From contig JAURLC010000003.1 in assembly GCA_030831415.1 (NCBI GenBank), positions 1-9,801 of the forward strand: a DNA stretch of 9,801 nucleotides, written 5' to 3'. Numbering within the stretch: the first letter of the stretch is position 1; each line of letters starts with the position of its first letter. The translations under genes were made by a program, and so were the position numbers. This document shows positions 1 to 5,783 of this stretch, in pieces. This DNA is from Bacillota bacterium. Its GTDB lineage: Bacteria > Bacillota_I > Bacilli_A > RFN20 > CAG-826. Under the pieces are notes generated by a model. That model made no database searches, was not told the origin of the DNA, and worked only from the letters and a program-made list of their open reading frames with translations.

Positions 1-171
1 AGAGGGAAAGTCATTCAACTTGCGGCGAATGCCTATGAAATTTCTAAATTAAGGAATAAAATGACTCATGCAGAGATGTTAAGTTTCGAAGAATTTAAAC
101 GCATTGTGGATTTAATTTTAACAAGTCGCCATCTCATTGAGTTGATGCACATCAACCTCAATGCATCCTAA
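1..171 (+). CDS. C-terminal end of an unidentified protein with an HEPN-like R-x4-H motif (partial)
   Basis: The window opens inside a reading frame (frame 1) that runs 56 codons to a TAA at 169-171; the start lies upstream of the window. The visible tail looks entirely helical. It contains R-N-K-M-T-H (fragment residues 18-23), preceded by a hydrophobic helix and followed by a second helix rich in F, I, L and V. This R-N-x3-H arrangement is the signature of HEPN domains, whose R-x4-6-H motif forms the active site in many RNases and toxins; some HEPN domains are non-catalytic. The stop codon overlaps the ribosome binding site of the next gene, a NYN/LOTUS ribonuclease, so the two are almost certainly co-translated. 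The reading frame is clear. The HEPN assignment rests on one short motif plus helix pattern and could be coincidence. The full protein could be much larger, with other domains outside the window. Confidence 0.6.
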   Translation, partial: RGKVIQLAANAYEISKLRNKMTHAEMLSFEEFKRIVDLILTSRHLIELMHINLNAS

Positions 172-185
172 GGAGGATCAAGCCG

Positions 186-896
186 ATGAACAACCGAAGA
201 AAAATAGCCTTACTCATTGATTATGATAATTTCAATCAAGAAAAGTATTTTCCCATTTTATTTAACGAACTCAATGAAATTGGCGATGTCATCATTAAAT
301 ATGCGTTTTATTCCAATCTAAACGATGGTACGATTAAAAATAAATTCATGAAGTTTGGCATTGAACCTAAAGCCCAAATCGCTTATTCTGCGGGCAAAAA
401 TGCCGTTGATATTCGGATTACGATCGATGCTATGGAGTTATTAAATTTAGAATACGTGGATTGTATTTGTTTAGCGACCAATGATTCGGACTTCACGCCT
501 TTAATTAAAACGTTACAACGGCATGACCGATTTGTGGTTGGTGCAGGAGATAATAAAGCTTCTGACACATTTAAAGACGCGTGTAATTCGTTTATTTCTG
601 TAGAAAAAATCGCCAATAACCAATCAAAAAACACCCCCAAGGCATCCTTGGTAGAATTACGAAAACTTGTCGATTACATCATCGATGAACAAACCGAAGA
701 AGATGAATTTGCAGATTTTGCATCCGTGATGCATTTTTTAAAATCCCAAATGAAAGATTTTAATCCGAAAAACTATGGTGCGAGTAAAACCAAACCCATT
801 GCATTTTTCCAAAATGAATTACGGGCATTTTACGAAATCGAAAAAGTAGGTAATAATTACAAAATTCGGTTAAAAAAAACGCCTAAAACCAACTAA
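186..896 (+). CDS. NYN-domain (PIN-like) ribonuclease with C-terminal LOTUS/OST-HTH domain
   Basis: A 236-residue predicted RNA-cleaving protein. Residues 5-145 form a NYN domain (LabA/DUF88/Limkain-b1 type, PIN fold). Its conserved acidic residues are visible in order: I-D-Y-D-N at 11-15, D75 and D81 in N-A-V-D-I-R-I-T-I-D, and T-N-D-S-D-F at 98-103. These would hold the catalytic metal ions. After a linker (about 146-158), residues 159-232 resemble an OST-HTH/LOTUS domain, with the typical F-N-P-K-N-Y-G stretch at 192-198 and a closing beta pair near 215-230. LOTUS domains bind RNA or G-quadruplex RNA in characterised cases. NYN-LOTUS fusions are common in bacteria but mostly uncharacterised. 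The ATG at 186 has a full AAGGAGG site 9 nt upstream that overlaps the previous gene's stop, supporting this start and coupling to the HEPN-like gene. Substrate and physiological role are unknown. Confidence 0.88.
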   Translation: MNNRRKIALLIDYDNFNQEKYFPILFNELNEIGDVIIKYAFYSNLNDGTIKNKFMKFGIEPKAQIAYSAGKNAVDIRITIDAMELLNLEYVDCICLATNDSDFTPLIKTLQRHDRFVVGAGDNKASDTFKDACNSFISVEKIANNQSKNTPKASLVELRKLVDYIIDEQTEEDEFADFASVMHFLKSQMKDFNPKNYGASKTKPIAFFQNELRAFYEIEKVGNNYKIRLKKTPKTN

Positions 897-915
897 GTAC
901 TTTTTGGTTTTTTTT
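885..915. terminator. Bidirectional hairpin terminator between convergent genes
   Basis: AAAACCAA (885-892) is complementary to TTGGTTTT (904-911). The enclosed segment contains a smaller palindrome, AAGTACTT. A T-run follows on the plus strand, and on the minus strand the hairpin is followed by a run of T residues (reverse complement of the A-run 872-879). It overlaps the end of the NYN gene and lies just before the stop codon of the minus-strand gene, so it probably serves both. The stem is AT-rich, so strength is uncertain. A 10-nt unit is tandemly duplicated at 901-910 and 911-920. Confidence 0.5.
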
Positions 916-918
916 GGT

Positions 919-2058
919 TTATGGGTTAGGTTGAGATTGATAATACAACCAAAAATACAATCGTTGAAAAGGCGAAAATTTTGTAATCACTTCAATGGTT
1001 TGACCGTTTTCAACGATGGTTCCGGTTTGAGGAGCATCGACGTAAGAAGTTACACCCTCATTTCCCATGATGCGTAAGTAAACATCATTTATAAACGTGG
1101 CGATATCATTTAGCAATGTGTATTGCCCCCAAAAGCTTGTTTGATACCGATAATCATTACGAATGGAAACGGGTAATGCTTGATAATATCGACTATACGC
1201 TTGATCATCCCCCACAAATCGCATGAGATTTAACACGGCATAAAAGGTATAAAAATAACCTGAGTAACGTACATATGCATCCTCGCTGGTTAAGCAAAGA
1301 TACATGGCAACAAGATTCGCATCCTCCTCACGCATGACCCCTTTGGCGTGAGCGAGTTCATGCGCCATCGTAAAAGGGAGTAATGCATCAGGGATGTTTG
1401 CATTAAACAAAGCTTCAGTTGTTAATCCATTATGAATGCCTGTGATATGAAATTCAGCATACAAAAACGAAAATAACATCGGTTTAAGCGTGGTTGAAAA
1501 TGGATAATAGTAAGCATCATCCAAATAAGAAAATTGGTGTTGGATAAGATCGTTTAATTCAGAAAACGGATAAGGGTTTATAACCGATCCTTGGTCGTCA
1601 AAGGAAAGTGAGGTAGCAACATCGGTGAAATCTTCATGGAAAAACAAAAGAATCGGTTCATATTGCGTTGAATTCACGTGCTCATTCCATTGAGGAATAG
1701 GGGGTAAATCCCGCGCGTACGCTAAACCGGTTGTTGCAATGTAGAGTGTCGCTAAACTAAAGGTGATATTCATCATTTTGTGCAAGGTCATAAACGCTTT
1801 TTTCCATCGGCGATAACGAAAAAAATGAATGGCTTTCATCAAGGAAAACACGACAAAAATGATACATACTATCCATGATAATTCAGAAATCGAAAAAGGA
1901 ATTAATCGGACGAGTGGCCCTATGATTAAGGCATATCGAGCCGATACATATTGTAAAAAAGCTTCAAGCATCATCGAATTAGTTGAAACGATCATCAACC
2001 CAAGGAAACTCAAAAGAAGGATGATAGTATAAGTGGTTTGTTTTTGAATGGTCTTCAT
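919..2058 (-). CDS. DUF3810-family membrane-anchored zinc metallopeptidase
   Basis: A 379-residue protein with about three N-terminal membrane segments (roughly residues 9-29, 56-79 and 95-115), followed by a large domain that carries the zincin signature H-E-L-A-H at 233-237. Seven to eight residues later comes R-E-E-D-A-N (243-248), which should supply the third zinc ligand (E244 or E245). HExxH-x-K-G-x-x-R-E-E-x-A-N is the hallmark of the DUF3810 family, and the length is normal for it. Family members are predicted proteases, but substrates are not established. The peptidase domain probably lies outside the membrane, and this orientation is inferred. The ATG at 2058 is followed directly by the hydrophobic N-terminus, but no convincing Shine-Dalgarno sequence precedes it. 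It is transcribed divergently from the ADP-ribosylglycohydrolase gene and converges on the NYN gene. It could alternatively be a non-proteolytic structural homologue, but the intact motif argues for activity. Confidence 0.85.
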   Translation of the reverse strand: MKTIQKQTTYTIILLLSFLGLMIVSTNSMMLEAFLQYVSARYALIIGPLVRLIPFSISELSWIVCIIFVVFSLMKAIHFFRYRRWKKAFMTLHKMMNITFSLATLYIATTGLAYARDLPPIPQWNEHVNSTQYEPILLFFHEDFTDVATSLSFDDQGSVINPYPFSELNDLIQHQFSYLDDAYYYPFSTTLKPMLFSFLYAEFHITGIHNGLTTEALFNANIPDALLPFTMAHELAHAKGVMREEDANLVAMYLCLTSEDAYVRYSGYFYTFYAVLNLMRFVGDDQAYSRYYQALPVSIRNDYRYQTSFWGQYTLLNDIATFINDVYLRIMGNEGVTSYVDAPQTGTIVENGQTIEVITKFSPFQRLYFWLYYQSQPNP

Positions 2059-2102
2059 ACACTTATCGTATCAAAAAGTATCATGATCGATAAAATAATG
2101 CG

Positions 2103-2133
2103 TTAAAAAGGTGAAAAAACGATGTGCTATAAT
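2103..2133 (+). promoter_or_regulatory. Extended -10 promoter for the ADP-ribosylglycohydrolase gene
   Basis: A perfect TATAAT (2128-2133) is preceded by TGC, giving an extended -10 element. The best -35 candidate, TTAAAA at 2103-2108, is weak and 19 nt away, so recognition would depend on the extended -10. Transcription should begin near 2140, about 20 nt before the ATG at 2160. Confidence 0.7.
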
Positions 2134-2146
2134 AGGTAAACATATT

Positions 2147-2153
2147 GGGGGGA
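2147..2153 (+). promoter_or_regulatory. Ribosome binding site that decides the start of the ADP-ribosylglycohydrolase
   Basis: GGGGGGA at 2147-2153 lies 6 nt before the ATG at 2160. A longer reading from the TTG at 2145 would put the ribosome binding site inside the coding region, so the ATG at 2160 is preferred. The protein from 2160 begins with the family's usual M-x-G-A-x-x-G-D. Confidence 0.8.
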
Positions 2154-2159
2154 TACACT

Positions 2160-2945
2160 ATGATAGGCGCCATTATTGGGGATATTGTCGGTTCAATTTA
2201 TGAATGGGATAATCGAAAGTCAAAAGACTTTTCGTTTTTTCAAAAGAAGATGTTTTTTACGGATGATTCAGTGTTTACATTTGCTATTGCAGAGGCACTC
2301 CTTCAGACCCATGGAGGTGAAGAAGGCCTTCAAGCAAAGACGGTTGAAATCATGCAACATTTAGGAAGAAAGTATCCGTATGCAGGATGGGGCAATCATC
2401 AACTACGGTGGATCTTTTCTGAAAATCCTACACCTTATAATAGTTTAGGAAATGGGGCAGGGATGCGGGTAAGTCCTGTTGCCTATGTTGGTAAAACGTT
2501 AGATGAGGTCATGAGACTTTCAGATTTAGTGACCAGTGTGACCCATAATCATCCAGAAGGTTTAAAAGCTGCGCGAGCAATTGCGGGTGCGACTTTTTTA
2601 GCGTTAATGACAAGAAATAAAGACAAAATTAGAACATTTATTACGGAACGTATTGGGTATGATTTGTCTTTTTCCATTGATGAAATAAGACCCTATTACC
2701 GTTATGACGTGACTGCTCCAGGAAGTACACCTCAAGCGATTCAAGCATTTATAGAATCAACGAGTTTTGAAGATGCAATTCGAAATGCAATTTCAATCGG
2801 TGGTGACTCAGATACCATTGCCGCAATGAGTGGGGCAATCGCAGGGGCATTTTATGGGATCGATGATCGGCTTTGCAAACAAGCAGTAACGTATTTATCC
2901 AACGACTTAAAAACTATTTATTTAACGTTTAACCAACATTTTTGA
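2160..2945 (+). CDS. ADP-ribosylglycohydrolase family protein
   Basis: A 261-residue enzyme of the DraG/ARH superfamily, which removes ADP-ribose from modified proteins, nucleic acids or small molecules using two Mg or Mn ions. The family's metal-binding blocks appear in order: G-D at 7-8, T-D-D-S at 34-37, G-N-G-A-G-M-R at 97-103, T-H-N-H-P-E-G at 128-134 and G-G-D-S-D-T at 214-219, with D216, D218 and T219 as expected ligands. No residue looks missing and the length is normal, so the protein should be active. The specific substrate cannot be read from the sequence. No ADP-ribosyltransferase or macrodomain gene is visible nearby, so this is not an evident DraT/DraG pair or toxin-antitoxin module. 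It is expressed from its own extended -10 promoter, and with no terminator after it transcription may continue into the next gene 59 nt away. Confidence 0.92.
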   Translation: MIGAIIGDIVGSIYEWDNRKSKDFSFFQKKMFFTDDSVFTFAIAEALLQTHGGEEGLQAKTVEIMQHLGRKYPYAGWGNHQLRWIFSENPTPYNSLGNGAGMRVSPVAYVGKTLDEVMRLSDLVTSVTHNHPEGLKAARAIAGATFLALMTRNKDKIRTFITERIGYDLSFSIDEIRPYYRYDVTAPGSTPQAIQAFIESTSFEDAIRNAISIGGDSDTIAAMSGAIAGAFYGIDDRLCKQAVTYLSNDLKTIYLTFNQHF

Positions 2946-2975
2946 TTGACTTATAAATAGGCGGTTTGCTAAAGT
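2946..2975 (+). promoter_or_regulatory. Probable promoter for the gamma-glutamylcyclotransferase-like gene
   Basis: TTGACT (2946-2951), immediately after the preceding stop codon, is followed 18 nt later by TAAAGT (2970-2975), which has a TGC just before it (extended -10). Transcription would start near 2982. The gene's G-rich ribosome binding site (GGATGGGGG, 2992-3000) comes next, 4 nt before the ATG at 3005. Confidence 0.5.
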
Positions 2976-3004
2976 AAATTTAACATTTTAAGGATGGGGG
3001 AAAT

Positions 3005-3385
3005 ATGCGTCATTATATTTTTGTTTACGGAATGTTGAAGAGAGGTCAAGCGTTACATCATCGCTTAAATCAAAAACCACTTTTTAATACGACTATTTCA
3101 GGTTTTGACATGTATACTCACCCCAATATTTGGTACCCGGCTTTAACGAAAGGTACACGTTCCGTTATCGGAGAAGTCTACGAGGTTACCCCACTAAAAT
3201 TAAAAGAAATTGATGAAGTAGAAGGCGTTTCAACCGGTTTGTATGTACGTGAGTCTGTGGCAATCATTCATCCAAGAACATATGTCAACATGAAAGTATT
3301 TGTGTATTTGAAAACGGATGTTAAAGGTTGGTTTCCGGTTACAAAAAAAATTGTCGAATGGCCGCTTCAACCGAGCGCATCATAA
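3005..3385 (+). CDS. Gamma-glutamylcyclotransferase-like (GGCT/AIG2) protein
   Basis: A 126-residue small soluble protein of the gamma-glutamylcyclotransferase-like fold (BtrG/YtfP/AIG2 group). The substrate-binding loop Y-G-M-L-K-R-G is at 8-14 (Y-G-S-L-x-x-G in the family). W-Y-P-A-L sits at 43-47 and G-E-V-Y-E-V at 56-61. D-E-V-E-G at 70-74 places E73 at the catalytic glutamate position, and Y80/R82 match the following conserved Y-x-R. Characterised relatives convert gamma-glutamyl amines or peptides to 5-oxoproline, but many bacterial members have unknown substrates. Length is typical. The gene lies between the ADP-ribosylglycohydrolase and addB genes on the same strand with no terminator on either side. 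A functional tie to those genes is not evident. Confidence 0.82.
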   Translation: MRHYIFVYGMLKRGQALHHRLNQKPLFNTTISGFDMYTHPNIWYPALTKGTRSVIGEVYEVTPLKLKEIDEVEGVSTGLYVRESVAIIHPRTYVNMKVFVYLKTDVKGWFPVTKKIVEWPLQPSAS

Positions 3386-3391
3386 AATCCA

Positions 3392-3420
3392 TTGACGATC
3401 TTTTCTCAGACATTCAAAAT
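3392..3420 (+). promoter_or_regulatory. Candidate promoter for addBA giving a very short leader
   Basis: TTGACG (3392-3397) and CAAAAT (3415-3420) are separated by 17 nt in the gap between the GGCT-like gene and addB. Transcription would start near 3427, only about 11 nt before the addB start codon. The -10 box matches four of six consensus bases, so this is a moderate call. Confidence 0.4.
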
Positions 3421-3431
3421 TCGTTTAAAAT

Positions 3432-3436
3432 AAGGA
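3432..3436 (+). promoter_or_regulatory. Badly spaced Shine-Dalgarno sequence of addB
   Basis: AAGGA ends 1 nt before the addB ATG at 3438, far closer than the usual 5-9 nt. An in-frame TAA at 3426-3428 prevents any upstream start. The first in-frame alternative downstream is a TTG at 3498 without a ribosome binding site. Inefficient initiation, and so a low AddB level, is a reasonable inference. Confidence 0.5.
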
Positions 3437-3437
3437 T

Positions 3438-5783
3438 ATGGTTTCTTTCATCAATGTTGATTTTGTTATCGCACCGTTTGGTTTTCACCGTCAGATATTG
3501 TTACAACGGCAAGGAAAATTCGATCAACATTTCCAACTATTAACCAAGGAACAATTTTTACAAGAAACGTCGTTTACCGTTGACGAAGTAAAAGCATATG
3601 AAGTCTTACTTACTCATGAACAGCTTCCACCCTCTTTTGCCTCACTGTACCTTTCCTATTTAACTTTTGTTCCTCCCAAACATTCAGATCGTAAAGTTCA
3701 ACAATTACATCGTTATTTTGATTTGCTTCTTGAGCACAAGGCCATTACCTTGTCACCATTTGCTCGAACAAAATTTTCCAAGAAAAACGTTGTCGTGATC
3801 GGGTATCTTCAAGAGGATACCTTGTTAAATGAGCGATTTAACTCTTTTTCGATGCAAGTTAACTATGATAAGCCCCCCTTTGTTCCTCAAGGAATGGTTG
3901 TTGAACGATTAGAAACTATCAGTGATGAAGTTAGTTTATTTTTAAATCGTGTCTTAAGCTTGTATGAGCAAGGGGTTCCTTCTCACAAGATTGTTCTTGT
4001 TCAACCTCCTTCAGAATATCGTTATGAACTTGATCGGCAAGCCTCCTATTTTAATCTTCCTCTAGCCTTACCATCCCAAGAGACGTTTTTAGATGTTCCA
4101 CTTATGCAGGCGTATCTCAATCAAGAAGAATCAATGGACGCTTTTTTGGAAAAAAACGCTTCCGTTTTTCCTGTTGAACATCAACACCAACTACAGTCGT
4201 TCATCGGTAGTATGCCGACTTCGATACGAGAGTCAGTGTATTGCAACGATTATCTTCGCCTTGTTGCCCGTGATTTTCGTTTACCATCTACCTCATATGA
4301 GCAACCCATTCGTGTTGTACCTTTTGGACCTTTTGATGCAGACGTACATGTGTTTGTGTTAGGTTTCTGTCAAGGTTCTGTGCCTCGAATCCATCGAGAT
4401 ATTGGATGGCTAGACGATTCATTAAAGCCATCTCTTGGATTGCTGACAAGTCGATGGATGAATGTTCAAGAAGAGATATGGATAAGATATACGTTAGCGC
4501 ATCAAGGATCAGTCTATTTATCGCGTAGTCATCAAGGCATGAATGGACGCGTTTTGCCTTCTCCTTTTGTGGATACCTTGTCGATGAAGGAAATCGATTC
4601 GATGTATACCCAAGATCATGTGGATTATTCTTTGGAGTTAGGAAGAATTCGTAAACGCATTTATGAGGAAAAATGGACGTATTATCGGTATCAGCATCCT
4701 TATTTACCAAGTTTAAAAAAAGCTTTTCCTAAGGAGGAAACGCGTTTTAGTTATTTTCCTACACCGGTTCGGTATACCCTTCCTACCCCATTGAAATTAT
4801 CTTACTCTTCCGTCAACGAATACTTTCAATGTGGATTTAAATACTTTGTAAGTAGGGTTTTACGTGTTGAACCGTATGATCCTGATGAATTTTATATGCA
4901 TTTAGGTACGTTTGCTCATGATGTCTTTGAACATTTAATGGGTGATCTATCTTCGTTTTCGTCCGTCTTTGCAGAACGATTAGCAGCCCAACCCAAGTTA
5001 ACACCCAAAGAACGTATTCTTTTTCGACATTTACAACCTAAATTAGAGGAAGTTGCACGTTTCAATGCCCTTCATCAACAAAAGATGAACCATCCATCCT
5101 TTATTGAAGAAATGAAGATCTCTATTGATGTTGATGAACATACCCTTTTAAAAGGGGTCATTGATCGAACCATCCTTTTGGGTGATGATAAAGGTGATCA
5201 ATATATTGCGTTAATGGATTATAAATCGGGTAGTGAGTCTTTTGATGGAACGTTAATGGAATATGGATGGAGTTTACAATTGCCGATTTATGCATTAATG
5301 ATTCAGCACCATCCCGACTTAAAGAACCGAGAACTTATTGGGGTTTTCATTCAACACATTTTACATAAATCCATGAAAAGGAATGTAATTGAGATAGGCA
5401 ATGAACAGTTTCCGGTTACGTACCAACTTGATGGTGTTTTGATTAATGAAACTCAAAAAGCGGCATACTTAGATCAAAACTTACTCACACAATCCTCTCC
5501 CTTTATCCTATCAACAACCTTTAAATCCGGTGAGTATTTGAAGGAAAATTCACATGTCGTATCCGCAGAATACTTAGCATCCATGCAAACCATTGCTAAA
5601 GAAAAAATTATTGAAGCAAGCAAGCATATTCGGCACTACAACTATGCGTTAAATCCTCGAAAAATTAAAAACAAATCCTCGTGTGATTATTGTCCCTTTC
5701 ATGATATATGTTTCCGTCAGGCGAAAGATGTTACCCATGTTAGTACGAAGAAAGATGAGATTGTAAACGATGAGTCTAACTAA
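3438..5783 (+). CDS. addB: AddB/RexB-type subunit of the ATP-dependent helicase-nuclease (compact)
   Basis: A 781-residue partner of AddA, acting in resection of double-strand DNA breaks for RecA-dependent repair. The N-terminal half has the AddB inactivated-helicase fold, including H-V-F-V-L-G-F-C-Q-G-S-V-P near residues 302-314 and a later L-P-S-P. The C-terminal half is a RecB-type PD-(D/E)XK nuclease: H494 in G-T-F-A-H, D576 in G-V-I-D-R, D594-Y-K596, and Q614-x3-Y618. Four cysteines (C465, C749, C752, C758) have the C...C-x2-C-x5-C spacing of the AddB 4Fe-4S cluster. The nuclease is therefore intact. The usual length is about 1100-1200 residues, so some 300-400 are absent, mainly before C465. 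The expected P-loop near the N-terminus is replaced by I-A-P-F-G-F-H-R-Q, with no G-K-S/T. The gene overlaps addA by 14 nt, so the subunits are likely coupled. A generic RecB-like nuclease is the alternative name, but the addA partner supports AddB. Confidence 0.88.
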   Translation: MVSFINVDFVIAPFGFHRQILLQRQGKFDQHFQLLTKEQFLQETSFTVDEVKAYEVLLTHEQLPPSFASLYLSYLTFVPPKHSDRKVQQLHRYFDLLLEHKAITLSPFARTKFSKKNVVVIGYLQEDTLLNERFNSFSMQVNYDKPPFVPQGMVVERLETISDEVSLFLNRVLSLYEQGVPSHKIVLVQPPSEYRYELDRQASYFNLPLALPSQETFLDVPLMQAYLNQEESMDAFLEKNASVFPVEHQHQLQSFIGSMPTSIRESVYCNDYLRLVARDFRLPSTSYEQPIRVVPFGPFDADVHVFVLGFCQGSVPRIHRDIGWLDDSLKPSLGLLTSRWMNVQEEIWIRYTLAHQGSVYLSRSHQGMNGRVLPSPFVDTLSMKEIDSMYTQDHVDYSLELGRIRKRIYEEKWTYYRYQHPYLPSLKKAFPKEETRFSYFPTPVRYTLPTPLKLSYSSVNEYFQCGFKYFVSRVLRVEPYDPDEFYMHLGTFAHDVFEHLMGDLSSFSSVFAERLAAQPKLTPKERILFRHLQPKLEEVARFNALHQQKMNHPSFIEEMKISIDVDEHTLLKGVIDRTILLGDDKGDQYIALMDYKSGSESFDGTLMEYGWSLQLPIYALMIQHHPDLKNRELIGVFIQHILHKSMKRNVIEIGNEQFPVTYQLDGVLINETQKAAYLDQNLLTQSSPFILSTTFKSGEYLKENSHVVSAEYLASMQTIAKEKIIEASKHIRHYNYALNPRKIKNKSSCDYCPFHDICFRQAKDVTHVSTKKDEIVNDESN

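Noticed and set aside
186..896. Reading the NYN gene as a certain toxin or defence nuclease
   Set aside because: NYN-LOTUS proteins are widespread and mostly uncharacterised; no antitoxin or other known defence gene is visible here.
2145..2159. A TTG start adding five residues to the ADP-ribosylglycohydrolase
   Set aside because: It would place the G-rich ribosome binding site inside the gene; the ATG at 2160 has ideal spacing and gives the family's usual N-terminus.
3328..3543. A 71-codon plus-strand frame bridging the GGCT-like gene and addB
   Set aside because: It overlaps both real genes in another frame, has no ribosome binding site and shows no protein-like motif.
4288..4710. A 140-codon minus-strand frame inside addB
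   Set aside because: It is fully antisense to well-supported addB sequence and has no recognisable motif or start signals.
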